Below, in pieces: positions 16,860 to 24,910 of a DNA stretch of 64,000 bases (position 1 is the first letter of the stretch; each line of letters opens with the position of its first letter). A program made the translations under genes and the position numbers. This DNA is from an uncultured Pseudomonadota bacterium (lineage in GTDB: Bacteria; Pseudomonadota; Gammaproteobacteria; Burkholderiales; Burkholderiaceae_C). The DNA lies in contig CAMFIB010000001.1 of assembly GCA_945952465.1 (NCBI GenBank), forward strand, positions 930,001 to 994,000. The letters are read 5' to 3'. Under the pieces are notes generated by a model that did no database searches, was not told the DNA's origin, and worked only from the letters and a program-made list of their open reading frames with translations.

Positions 16860-17555
16860 TCACGCAACGACGACCGTTAAAGGGGCCAGCCCGTCAACCC
16901 TCGCCTCTATCCGGTCCCCCTTAACCACCGCCCCCACACCCTCCGGCGTGCCCGTGTAGATGAGGTCTCCGGGCTGCAGCGTCCACGCAGCCGAGAGGTG
17001 TTCGATCACCTCGCCGATGGTCCAGATCAACTGATCCACGCGGCTGCTCTGGCGGGGCTGGCCGTTGACGGTGAGTGCAATGGCGGCTTGCTCGATGGTG
17101 CCGGCCTCGGTCGCGCGGGTGATGGCGCCGATGGGGGCGGAGTGGTCGAATCCCTTGCCGATGCACCACGGCCGGCCCTGCTTCTTCATGTCGTTCTGCA
17201 GGTCGCGCCGGGTCATGTCCAGGCCCACGGCGTAGCCGAAGATGTGTTCGTGGGCCCGTGCGGCGGGAATCGATGCGCCGCCAGTGCCGATCGCCACCAC
17301 CAGTTCGACTTCATGGTGCAGGTTCGACGTGAGCGTGGCATAGGGAATCGTCACCGCACCGCCTGCCCCCGCCGGCACCACGGCGTCGGCCGGCTTCATG
17401 AAGAAGAAGGGCGGTTCGCGGCCGGTGAACCCCATTTCTTTGGCGTGCTCGGCGTAGTTCCGGCCCACGCAGTAGATGCGGTGCACCGGAAAGCGGGCGT
17501 CGGTGCCGACAACGGCCACGGTGGGAACGGCGGGCGCTTCAAAGACGAGGTTCAT
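16860..17555 (-). CDS. Fumarylacetoacetate hydrolase family protein
   Basis: The 231-residue protein matches the FAH fold of small bacterial members (acylpyruvate hydrolase/oxaloacetate decarboxylase type). Recognisable blocks are YCVGRNYAEHAKEMG near residue 30, PFFFMKPADAVVP, the metal-binding HHEVELVVAIG, then GYAVGLDMTRRDLQ and GDLIYTGTPEGVGAV. Metal ligands are the Glu residues of the HHEVEL region and the Asp of GLDMTRRD. The substrate cannot be told. Its start overlaps the upstream DUF1330 gene by 17 bases on the same strand. It converges on the Tad operon with a 7-base gap. Confidence 0.88.
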   Translation of the reverse strand: MNLVFEAPAVPTVAVVGTDARFPVHRIYCVGRNYAEHAKEMGFTGREPPFFFMKPADAVVPAGAGGAVTIPYATLTSNLHHEVELVVAIGTGGASIPAARAHEHIFGYAVGLDMTRRDLQNDMKKQGRPWCIGKGFDHSAPIGAITRATEAGTIEQAAIALTVNGQPRQSSRVDQLIWTIGEVIEHLSAAWTLQPGDLIYTGTPEGVGAVVKGDRIEARVDGLAPLTVVVA

Positions 17556-17907
17556 GGTTTGTTCCAGAAAGAGATTGGGGCGGCGGGGTGTTGGCGGGTG
17601 TGTCGAACCCGAGCAGTGTCACGTCGGCGGCCTCGTTGCGCAAAGGGATCAGGGCTTGGTACGCTTCGGAGCCATGCCATGCCGACACCGCCGCCACATC
17701 GGGAAACCGGATCACCACGGTGTTCGCGTGCGCGTGGTCGCCATGGAACACCTGCCGCAAAACGCCCCTGAACACCACTTCCCCGCCGAAGGGCCGCAGC
17801 GTGGCCGGCACGCCGGAGCAGTATTCCTGCCATTTGGCCGGGTCTCGCACGGTGATGTGGCCGATGGCATAGCCGGGGGGGCGGCTGGTGGCGGGCTGGT
17901 CGGTCAT
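17539..17907 (-). CDS. DUF1330 family protein
   Basis: The 122-residue cytoplasmic protein has the dimeric alpha/beta-barrel pattern: GYAIGHITVRDPAKWQEY at the start, then GEVVFRGV, NTVVIRFPDVAAVSAWHGSEAYQALIPLR. DUF1330 has no settled biochemical role. The ATG at 17907 is the family-like start; longer in-frame extensions upstream lack a signal. It overlaps the downstream FAH-family gene by 17 bases, so the two are co-transcribed and may share a catabolic step. Confidence 0.83.
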   Translation of the reverse strand: MTDQPATSRPPGYAIGHITVRDPAKWQEYCSGVPATLRPFGGEVVFRGVLRQVFHGDHAHANTVVIRFPDVAAVSAWHGSEAYQALIPLRNEAADVTLLGFDTPANTPPPQSLSGTNHEPRL

Positions 17908-17993
17908 GGCGTTTGCGGGAGTGGGGTGGAGAAAAAAAGTGTAGACCAGCGCGGCGGCGCCGGTGGAAAGGCCCGCCGGTGACGCGGTTGCCC

Positions 17994-18791
17994 ATGCGGC
18001 CAACCCATGCGCCGCACGATTGGCTGGTGCCCGACTGGCCGGCTCCGGCCGGCGTGCGCGCTGTGTGCACCACGCGGCTGGGCGGCGTTTCGGCCGGGCC
18101 GTATGCCAGCTTGAACCTCGGCGACCACGTCGGCGACGATGCCCGCCATGTGCGCGCCAACCGCGACACCTTCGCCCACGCCATCGGCGCGCGGCCGGTT
18201 TTTCTGAAGCAGGTGCACGGCGCCCGGGTTCAGCCGCTGGATGGCTCCAGCCTGGCCGGCTGCGAGGCCGACGCCGTGGTCACGGGCCAGCGCCTGCTGG
18301 CCTGCACCATCATGGTGGCGGACTGCCTGCCGCTGCTGCTGGCCGATTCCGACGGCCGCGTGGTCGCCGCCGCCCATGCCGGTTGGCGCGGGCTGGCGAG
18401 CGGTGTTTTTGAGTCGGTTTTCAAGGAATTTCAGCGTCAGGTCAGCGCCAATCAACAAGACTTCGCTATGAAAAGAGAAGCAACCGGGGTGTTGGCCTGG
18501 CTGGGGCCGTGCATCGGCCCTGAGGCGTTCGAGGTGGGAACGGAGGTTCGCAACGCCTTCCTGGAGCGCAATGCGATGGCCGGCCGGCATTTCCGGCCGC
18601 ACGGCGACGGGCGCTACCTGGCCGACCTTGCCGGCCTGGCCCGGCAGACGCTGCAGACGCTGGGCGTGCACCACACCTTCGGCAACGACTCCAGCGCCGC
18701 CTGGTGCACCGTCAGCAACCCGTCACGTTTCTTTTCGCACCGGCGCGACCGCGTCAGCGGCCGATTCGCCGCCGCGATCTGGCGGGTCTGA
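17994..18791 (+). CDS. pgeF: PgeF/YfiH-type polyphenol oxidase family protein
   Basis: This multicopper-oxidase-like single-domain family has been linked to peptidoglycan editing and purine nucleoside phosphorolysis. Family blocks: WLVPDWPAP, CTTRLGGVSAGPYASLNLGDHVGDD, FLKQVHGARV, DADAV-type EADAVVT, VADCLPLLLAD, AAHAGWRGL, WLGPCIGPEAFEVG. Metal ligands are H and C in KQVHG, ADC and AHAG. Between AHAGWRGL and WLGP there are about 20 more residues than in E. coli YfiH, and that insert coincides with repeat copy F (18417–18481). A GTG at 17979 with GGAAAGG 7 bases upstream is an alternative start. The 3' end overlaps the opposite-strand membrane protein gene by 69 bases. Confidence 0.88.
   Translation: MRPTHAPHDWLVPDWPAPAGVRAVCTTRLGGVSAGPYASLNLGDHVGDDARHVRANRDTFAHAIGARPVFLKQVHGARVQPLDGSSLAGCEADAVVTGQRLLACTIMVADCLPLLLADSDGRVVAAAHAGWRGLASGVFESVFKEFQRQVSANQQDFAMKREATGVLAWLGPCIGPEAFEVGTEVRNAFLERNAMAGRHFRPHGDGRYLADLAGLARQTLQTLGVHHTFGNDSSAAWCTVSNPSRFFSHRRDRVSGRFAAAIWRV
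18417..18481 (-). repeat. Dispersed repeat copy F, inside pgeF
   Basis: Reading the minus strand: stem-loop GCTTCTCTTTTCATAGC (18481–18465), 12-nt spacer, core ATTGGCGCTGACC (18452–18440), then a tail ending in GAAAA near 18417. Six other copies in the window share the 17–12–13 layout. It lies antisense within an open reading frame without breaking it. Confidence 0.8.
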
Positions 18792-19022
18792 CGGCGGTGT
18801 TTCACCTGCGGCGTGGGCAGCGGCCTGCTCGGCCGCCTCTCGTGCGCGGCGCGCCTTGCGGCGCATCGGGGTGGCCATCAAATAGGCCACGATCGCGATG
18901 GGCACCGCGCCATAGAGTACAAACGTGGCCAGGGCCCCCAGCAGCGTGCCGTCGGCATGCGTCGCCTCGGCCACTGCCATCATCAGCGCTACGTAAAACC
19001 ACGCAATGACAACCAGGTACAT
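18723..19022 (-). CDS. Small membrane protein, function unknown
   Basis: The 99-residue protein has two hydrophobic helices (about 2–17 YLVVIAWFYVALMMAV and 26–48 LLGALATFVLYGAVPIAIVAYLM), followed by an Arg-rich border (RRKARRAREAAEQ) and a charged, Ala/Pro-rich cytoplasmic tail. The codon usage is ordinary for the region. The gene converges on pgeF and overlaps its last 69 bases. I recall similar short proteins as common in Burkholderiales but know no function. Confidence 0.68.
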   Translation of the reverse strand: MYLVVIAWFYVALMMAVAEATHADGTLLGALATFVLYGAVPIAIVAYLMATPMRRKARRAREAAEQAAAHAAGETPPSDPPDRGGESAADAVAPVRKET

Positions 19023-19159
19023 GCTCAGGGAAAATAAGGGTTGACGAACAAAGAAAAACGGCGCTCATTTTGTCAGGTTCGTGATGGACTGCACTGACAT
19101 ACTGGCCGCGCAAAACGAGACACGGCCGCTGCCGGCCGCATAAAACCGGAGACAAGTGC

Positions 19160-20890
19160 ATGAACGTGAACCCGAGCGAGTTCTGGAAAACGGCCTCACA
19201 ACAGGCCCAGCAGAGTTTCGGCGAGAGCTGGTCCAAGGCCATGCAATCGTTCCAGGCGCTGGACCTGGCCAGTGTCAATCCGGCCAAGATGCCGGGCCTC
19301 GCCGCGCCTCCCCAGCTGAAGTTTTCCACCGCCAAGATGCAGGAGCTGCAGCAGCAGTATCTCAAGGAAGCGGCCGAGTTGTGGAACAAGGGCCTGGGCG
19401 GCGGCGCAGCCGACCTGAAAGACCGCCGCTTCGCCGGTGACGGGTGGAGCAGCAACCCCACCGCCGCGTTTTCCGCCGCCGCCTACCTGCTGAACGCCCG
19501 CACCTTGTTGGGCCTGGCCGACGCGATCGAGGCCGACGAGAAAACCCGCGCCCGGGTGCGTTTCGCGGTGGAGCAATGGATGGCGGCCTCCGCGCCCAGC
19601 AACTTCCTGGCCTGCAACGCCGAGGCGCAGAAGAAGGCCATCGAGACCAAGGGCGAAAGCATCGCCAAGGGCATCAACAACCTGCTGCACGACATGCGCC
19701 AGGGCCATGTGTCGATGACCGACGAGAGCCAGTTCGAGGTGGGCCGCAACGTGGCCACGACCGAGGGCGCGGTGGTGTTCGAGAACGAGCTGTTCCAGCT
19801 GGTCGAATACAAGCCGCTCACCGCCAAGGTGCATGAGCGGCCCTTCCTCATGGTGCCGCCCTGCATCAACAAGTTCTACATCCTCGACCTGCAGCCCGAG
19901 AATTCTCTGATCCGCCACGCCGTGGCCGAAGGCCACCGCACCTTCGTCGTGAGCTGGCGCAACCCCGACGAGTCGCTCGGCAGCAAGACCTGGGACGACT
20001 ACATCGAAGACGCCGCCATCAAGGCCATCGCCACGGTGCAAGACATCACCGGCGCCCAGCAGATCAACGCCTTGGGCTTCTGCGTTGGCGGCACCATCCT
20101 CGGCACCGCGCTGGCCGTGCTGGCCGCGCGCGGTGAAAAGCCGGTGGCCAGCGCCACCTTCCTGACCACGCTGCTCGACTTCAGCGACACCGGCATCCTC
20201 GACGTCTTCATCGACGAAGCCTTCGTCAAGTTCCGTGAAATGCAGATGGGGCAGGGCGGCCTGCTGAAGGGCCAGGAGCTGGCCACCACCTTCAGCTTCC
20301 TCCGCCCGAACGATCTGGTCTGGAACTACGTGGTGGGCAACTACCTCAAGGGCGAAACCCCGCCGCCGTTCGACCTGTTGTACTGGAACAGCGACTCCAC
20401 CAACCTGCCGGGCCCGTTCTACGCCTGGTACCTGCGCAACACCTACCTCGAGAACCGGCTGGTCAAGGCCGGCGGTGTGACGGTGTGCGGCGAGAAGGTG
20501 GATTTCGGCAAGGTCGACCTGCCGGTCTATCTGTATGGCTCGCGCGAAGACCACATCGTGCCGATCGGCGGCGCCTACGCCTCCACGCAGGTGTTCCCGG
20601 GCAAGAAGCGCTTCGTGATGGGTGCCTCGGGCCACATCGCCGGCGTGATCAACCCGCCCGCCAAGGGCAAGCGCAGCCACTGGATCGGCAGCGACACCAA
20701 GTTCCCGAAGCAGGTCGAGCAGTGGATCGGCGCCGCCAAGGAACACCCCGGTAGCTGGTGGACCGACTGGTCCAAGTGGCTGGCCAGCCACGCCGGCAAG
20801 CAGGTCGCCGCGCCCAAGGCCTACGGCAACGGCAAGGCCTACAAGGCCCTTGAGCCGGCGCCGGGCCGCTACGTCAAGGCCAAGGCCTGA
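19160..20890 (+). CDS. phaC: Class I polyhydroxyalkanoate synthase
   Basis: The 576-residue cytoplasmic granule enzyme polymerises 3-hydroxyacyl-CoA into PHA. The lipase-like box is GFCVGG with catalytic Cys308; the Asp and His of the triad lie in VYLYGSREDHIVP and the GASGHIAGVINPP region. The length fits class I (Ralstonia type about 590). The N-terminal 100 residues are the variable domain typical of class I enzymes. The ATG at 19160 has GGAGACAAG upstream. A TTGACG at 19041–19046 could be a -35, but no good -10 is seen. It leads the phaCAB operon. Confidence 0.97.
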   Translation: MNVNPSEFWKTASQQAQQSFGESWSKAMQSFQALDLASVNPAKMPGLAAPPQLKFSTAKMQELQQQYLKEAAELWNKGLGGGAADLKDRRFAGDGWSSNPTAAFSAAAYLLNARTLLGLADAIEADEKTRARVRFAVEQWMAASAPSNFLACNAEAQKKAIETKGESIAKGINNLLHDMRQGHVSMTDESQFEVGRNVATTEGAVVFENELFQLVEYKPLTAKVHERPFLMVPPCINKFYILDLQPENSLIRHAVAEGHRTFVVSWRNPDESLGSKTWDDYIEDAAIKAIATVQDITGAQQINALGFCVGGTILGTALAVLAARGEKPVASATFLTTLLDFSDTGILDVFIDEAFVKFREMQMGQGGLLKGQELATTFSFLRPNDLVWNYVVGNYLKGETPPPFDLLYWNSDSTNLPGPFYAWYLRNTYLENRLVKAGGVTVCGEKVDFGKVDLPVYLYGSREDHIVPIGGAYASTQVFPGKKRFVMGASGHIAGVINPPAKGKRSHWIGSDTKFPKQVEQWIGAAKEHPGSWWTDWSKWLASHAGKQVAAPKAYGNGKAYKALEPAPGRYVKAKA

Positions 20891-20981
20891 CCATTCCGCT
20901 TATGCTGTCGCTGTGACGCTGCCTGCAAGGGCGTCTCGGCGATCCTCTGTCGCCCCTGTGATTTTTTGGAGAAGAGACAAA

Positions 20982-22160
20982 ATGGAAGACATCGTCATCG
21001 TTTCGGCTGCCCGCACCGCGGTTGGCAAGTTCGGCGGCTCGCTCGCCAAGATTCCCGCGACGGAGCTTGGCTCCATCGTGATCCGCGAGGCCATCGCCCG
21101 TGCGAAGCTCGAGGCCGCCCAGGTCGGTGAGGTCATCATGGGCCAGGTGCTGGCCGCTGGTGCCGGCCAGAACCCGGCGCGCCAGGCGCTGATGAAGGCC
21201 GGTGTGCCGAAGGAAGTGCCGGGCCTGACCATCAACGCCGTTTGCGGCTCCGGCCTGAAGGCCGTGATGCTGGCCGCCCAGGCCGTGGCTTGGGGCGACA
21301 GCGAGATCGTGGTGGCCGGCGGCCAGGAAAACATGAGCGCCAGCCCGCACGTGCTGCCCAATTCGCGCGACGGCCAGCGCATGGGCGACTGGAAGATGAT
21401 CGACACCATGATCGTCGACGGCCTGTGGGACGTCTACAACCAGTACCACATGGGCATCACCGCCGAGAACGTGGCCAAGGCCAACGGCATCAGCCGCGAC
21501 GACCAGGACAAGCTGGCGCTGGGCAGCCAGCAGAAGGCCTCTGCCGCGCAGGACGCCGGCAAGTTCAAGGACGAGATCGTCGGCGTGACCATCCCGCAGA
21601 AGAAGGGTGACCCGCTGGTGTTCAACACCGACGAGTTCATCAACAAGAAGACCAACGCCGAAGCGCTGGCCGGCCTGCGCCCCGCGTTCGACAAGGCGGG
21701 CAGCGTGACGGCGGGCAATGCCTCCGGCATCAACGACGGCGGCGCCGCGGTGGTGGTCATGACGGCCAAGAAGGCCGCAGCCCTCGGCCTCACGCCGCTG
21801 GCACGCATTGCCTCGTTCGCCACCACGGGCCTCGACCCGGCAACCATGGGCATGGGCCCCGTGTCGGCGTCGCGCAAGGCGCTGGAGCGCGCCGGCTGGA
21901 AGGCCGCCGACGTCGACCTGTTCGAATTGAACGAAGCCTTCGCGGCCCAGGCCTGCGCCGTGAACAAGGCGCTGGAAATCGACCCGGCCCGCGTGAACGT
22001 GAACGGCGGGGCCATCGCGATCGGCCACCCGATCGGCGCGTCCGGCTGCCGTATTCTGGTGACGCTGCTGCACGAAATGCAGCGCAGCAACGCCAAAAAG
22101 GGCCTGGCGGCTCTGTGCATTGGCGGCGGCATGGGCGTGTCGCTCGCGCTGGAACGCTGA
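20982..22160 (+). CDS. phaA: Acetyl-CoA acetyltransferase (beta-ketothiolase)
   Basis: The 392-residue thiolase condenses two acetyl-CoA to acetoacetyl-CoA, the first step of polyhydroxybutyrate synthesis. Catalytic residues are Cys88 (NAVCGSGLKAV), His349 (IAIGHPIGASG) and Cys379 (CIGGGMG), close to the Zoogloea numbering (89/348/378). The start MEDIVIVSAARTAVGKFGG has GGAGAAGAG just upstream. The gene follows phaC by 91 bases and precedes phaB by 85 bases, a gap filled by repeat copy G. Confidence 0.97.
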   Translation: MEDIVIVSAARTAVGKFGGSLAKIPATELGSIVIREAIARAKLEAAQVGEVIMGQVLAAGAGQNPARQALMKAGVPKEVPGLTINAVCGSGLKAVMLAAQAVAWGDSEIVVAGGQENMSASPHVLPNSRDGQRMGDWKMIDTMIVDGLWDVYNQYHMGITAENVAKANGISRDDQDKLALGSQQKASAAQDAGKFKDEIVGVTIPQKKGDPLVFNTDEFINKKTNAEALAGLRPAFDKAGSVTAGNASGINDGGAAVVVMTAKKAAALGLTPLARIASFATTGLDPATMGMGPVSASRKALERAGWKAADVDLFELNEAFAAQACAVNKALEIDPARVNVNGGAIAIGHPIGASGCRILVTLLHEMQRSNAKKGLAALCIGGGMGVSLALER

Positions 22161-22224
22161 TTTTCGGATAAATTCACCCGGTAGCCACCGCCAATACTGG
22201 TGATCGTGCTACCGGTTTCATAGC
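22161..22224 (-). repeat. Dispersed repeat copy G, between phaA and phaB
   Basis: On the minus strand: GCTATGAAACCGGTAGC (22224–22208), 12-nt spacer, core ATTGGCGGTGGCT (22195–22183; two mismatches to the common core), and a tail GAATTTATCCGAAAA reaching the base after the phaA stop. It is the most diverged of the seven copies but keeps the exact 17–12–13 spacing. Confidence 0.7.
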
Positions 22225-22245
22225 AAGAAGACAAGGGAGACGAAG

Positions 22246-22983
22246 ATGAGTCAGAAAGTTGCATACGTCACGGGCGGCATGGGTGGCATCGGTACCGCCA
22301 TTTGCCAGCGCCTGCACAAGGACGGTTTCAAGGTCATCGCCGGCTGCGGCCCGACCCGTGACCACGCCAAATGGGTGGCCGAGCAGAAGGCGCTGGGCTA
22401 CACGTTCTACGCGTCGGCCGGCAACGTCGGCAACTGGGATTCCACGGTCGAGGCCTTCACCAAGACCAAGGCCGAGCACGGCACCATTGACGTGCTGGTG
22501 AACAACGCCGGCATCACCAAGGACCGCATGTTCCTGAAGATGACGCGCGAAGACTGGGACGCCGTCATCGAAACCAACCTCAACTCCATGTTCAACGTGA
22601 CCAAGCAGGTCGTTGGCGACATGGTGGAAAAGGGCTGGGGCCGCATCGTCAACATCTCGTCGGTCAACGGCGAGAAGGGCCAAGCCGGCCAGACGAACTA
22701 CTCGGCCGCCAAGGCCGGCATGCACGGCTTCACGATGGCGCTGGCGCAGGAGCTGGCGGCCAAGGGCGTGACGGTCAACACCGTGAGCCCGGGCTACATC
22801 GGCACCGACATGGTTAAGGCGATCCGCCAGGACGTGCTCGACAAGATCGTCGGCGGCATTCCGGTCAAGCGTCTCGGCGCACCGGAAGAAATCGCCTCCA
22901 TCATCGCCTGGCTGGCGTCCGATGAAGGCGGCTACTCGACCGGCGCCGACTTCTCGGTGAACGGTGGTCTGCACATGGGTTGA
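22246..22983 (+). CDS. phaB: Acetoacetyl-CoA reductase
   Basis: The 245-residue short-chain dehydrogenase reduces acetoacetyl-CoA to (R)-3-hydroxybutyryl-CoA with NADPH, supplying PhaC. The nucleotide-binding motif is YVTGGMGGIGTAIC near residue 5, followed by NNAGITKD and the catalytic Ser–Tyr–Lys in NISSVNGEKGQAGQTNYSAAKAG (conserved blocks). The C-terminal block VNTVSPGYIGTDM is typical of PhaB. AAGGGAG lies upstream of the ATG. A terminator follows 24 bases after the stop, closing the phaCAB operon. Confidence 0.96.
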   Translation: MSQKVAYVTGGMGGIGTAICQRLHKDGFKVIAGCGPTRDHAKWVAEQKALGYTFYASAGNVGNWDSTVEAFTKTKAEHGTIDVLVNNAGITKDRMFLKMTREDWDAVIETNLNSMFNVTKQVVGDMVEKGWGRIVNISSVNGEKGQAGQTNYSAAKAGMHGFTMALAQELAAKGVTVNTVSPGYIGTDMVKAIRQDVLDKIVGGIPVKRLGAPEEIASIIAWLASDEGGYSTGADFSVNGGLHMG

Positions 22984-23007
22984 GGCTTTGCCTCCACGCT
23001 GCGAAAG

Positions 23008-23029
23008 AACCCGCCACGGCGGGTTTTTT
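23008..23029 (+). terminator. Rho-independent terminator of phaCAB
   Basis: The stem AACCCGC(C) / (G)GCGGGTT is followed by TTTTC, 24 bases after the phaB stop. Confidence 0.85.
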
Positions 23030-23070
23030 CGTTTTCCGGCCCAATCGACGCACTCCGTTACAGTTGTCCG

Positions 23071-24780
23071 ATGCCCCACAGCGTATCCCTCATCAGCACC
23101 ATCGCCGCGGGCCTCGGCCTTGCGCTCGTCCTCGGTTTCGTCGCCACCCGGCTGAGGCTGCCGTCACTGGTCGGGTACCTGCTGGCCGGCGTGGTCATTG
23201 GGCCGTTCACGCCGGGTTTCGTGGCCGACGCGGCCATCGCCAGCCAGCTCGCCGAAATCGGCGTGATGCTGCTGATGTTCGGCGTGGGCCTGCATTTCTC
23301 GCTCGACGACCTGCTGGCGGTGCGCAAGATCGCGGTGCCCGGCGCGGTGGTGCAGATGGGCGTGGCGACCGGCCTGGGCATGGCGCTGGCGCACTGGTGG
23401 GGCTGGAACCTGGGTGGCGCGCTGGTGTTCGGGCTGGCGCTGTCGGTGGCCAGCACGGTGGTGCTACTGCGCGCGCTGGAGACGCGCGGCGTGCTCGATT
23501 CCTTCAACGGCCGCATCGCCGTTGGCTGGCTGGTGGTGGAAGACCTGGCCATGGTGCTGGTGCTGGTGCTGCTGCCGCCGCTGGGCGGCTGGCTGGCCGG
23601 CAAGGCGACCGGTGACATCAACGAGCTGTGGCTCACGCTGGGCAAGACGCTGCTGCAGGTGGGCGGTTTCGTGGTGCTGATGCTGGTGGTGGGCCGGCGC
23701 TTTTTCCCCTGGGTGCTGTGGCAGGTGCAGCGCACCGGCTCGCGCGAGCTGTTCACGCTGTGCGTGGTGGCGGCGGCGGTCAGCATCGCCTTTGGTGCCA
23801 CCGCGCTGTTCGGCGTGTCGTTCGCGCTGGGCGCCTTCTTCGCCGGCATGGTGATGCGCGAATCGGAATTCAGCCACCGCGCAGCCGAGGAATCGCTGCC
23901 GCTGCGCGACGCTTTCGCGGTGCTGTTCTTCGTGTCGGTCGGCATGCTGTTCGACCCCTGGGTGGTGTTGGAGCGGCCGCTGCAGGTGCTGGCCGTGGTG
24001 GCCATCATCGTGGTTGGCAAGTCGCTGGCGGCGGGGGTGCTGGTGATGGCCTTCCGCTACCCGCTCAACACTGCGCTCACGGTGTCGGCCAGCCTGGCGC
24101 AGATCGGTGAGTTCTCGTTCATCTTGGTGGGCCTGGGTGCCTCGCTCGGCTTGCTGCCGCCCGAAGGCCAGAGCCTGGTGCTGGCCGGCGCGCTGATCTC
24201 GATCGCGGTGAACCAGGCGCTGTTCACCGGCGTGGAGCCGTTCCAGCGCTGGATCCTGGCGCGCTCGGCCTTGGCCCGCAAGCTGGAGGCGCGCGACGAC
24301 CCCATGGCCGAACTGCCGATGACGACCGAAGCGCGCTATTTGTCGCAGCAGGTGGTGCTGGTGGGCTACGGCCGGGTCGGCCGGCGCATCGCCGAGCAGA
24401 TGACGGCGCACGGCATTCCGTTCGTGGTGGCGGAGCAGAACCGCGAGACGGTGGAGCGGCTGCGCGAGCAGGGCATTGCGGCGGTGTCGGGCGACGCGTC
24501 CGAGCCGGCGGTGCTGGTGCAGGCGCACATCGCGCGGGCGCGCATGCTGGTCATTGCCACGCCGGACACGCTGGATGTGCGACAGATGATCGCGGTGGCG
24601 CGCTCCCTGAACCCGAGCATCGAGACCGTGGTGCGCACGCACAACGAGACCGAGGCGCGGCTGCTGCAGGAAGAGGACGCCGGCACGGTGTTCCTCGGCG
24701 AACGCGAGCTGGCGCAGTCGATGTCGCGCCACGTGGTGGACCGCGCCGGTAGGGCGCCCAGCGGCACCGCCCACGCCTGA
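23071..24780 (+). CDS. Kef/YbaL-type cation:proton antiporter (CPA2) with RCK domain
   Basis: The 569-residue protein has an N-terminal membrane domain of about twelve helices (residues 1–390), with CPA2 blocks LPSLVGYLLAGVVIGP, LAEIGVMLLMFGVGLHFS and FALGAFFAGMVMRESEFSHR. It is followed by an RCK/TrkA-N NAD-binding domain starting VVLVGYGRVGRRIAE at about 430. The order and length match YbaL/KefB-type K+ or Na+/H+ antiporters. The ion is not predictable from sequence. No convincing ribosome site precedes ATG 23071. An 18-base GC palindrome at 24805–24822, without T run, lies behind the gene. Confidence 0.9.
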   Translation: MPHSVSLISTIAAGLGLALVLGFVATRLRLPSLVGYLLAGVVIGPFTPGFVADAAIASQLAEIGVMLLMFGVGLHFSLDDLLAVRKIAVPGAVVQMGVATGLGMALAHWWGWNLGGALVFGLALSVASTVVLLRALETRGVLDSFNGRIAVGWLVVEDLAMVLVLVLLPPLGGWLAGKATGDINELWLTLGKTLLQVGGFVVLMLVVGRRFFPWVLWQVQRTGSRELFTLCVVAAAVSIAFGATALFGVSFALGAFFAGMVMRESEFSHRAAEESLPLRDAFAVLFFVSVGMLFDPWVVLERPLQVLAVVAIIVVGKSLAAGVLVMAFRYPLNTALTVSASLAQIGEFSFILVGLGASLGLLPPEGQSLVLAGALISIAVNQALFTGVEPFQRWILARSALARKLEARDDPMAELPMTTEARYLSQQVVLVGYGRVGRRIAEQMTAHGIPFVVAEQNRETVERLREQGIAAVSGDASEPAVLVQAHIARARMLVIATPDTLDVRQMIAVARSLNPSIETVVRTHNETEARLLQEEDAGTVFLGERELAQSMSRHVVDRAGRAPSGTAHA

Positions 24781-24910
24781 CGGTGCGGCGGCTCCTGCCG
24801 CCAGCCGGCCCGCGCGGGCCGGTGGAGTCATGACTGTAGTTTCCACAATGCGGGGCGCAAGGGCGAGGTCTACAGTGCGGCTTTCCCAGTGACAGCGTGA
24901 GGAGACCCGC

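Noticed and set aside
2322-16860. Possible tRNA-His attachment site for an integrated island
   Set aside because: I searched the right edge by eye for a copy of the tRNA 3' end and found none. No integrase gene is present.
19023-19159. PhaR-like box before phaC
   Set aside because: Only GC-rich TGC…GCA fragments are present (near 19131), without the TTGC-N3-GCAA form found upstream of phaZ.
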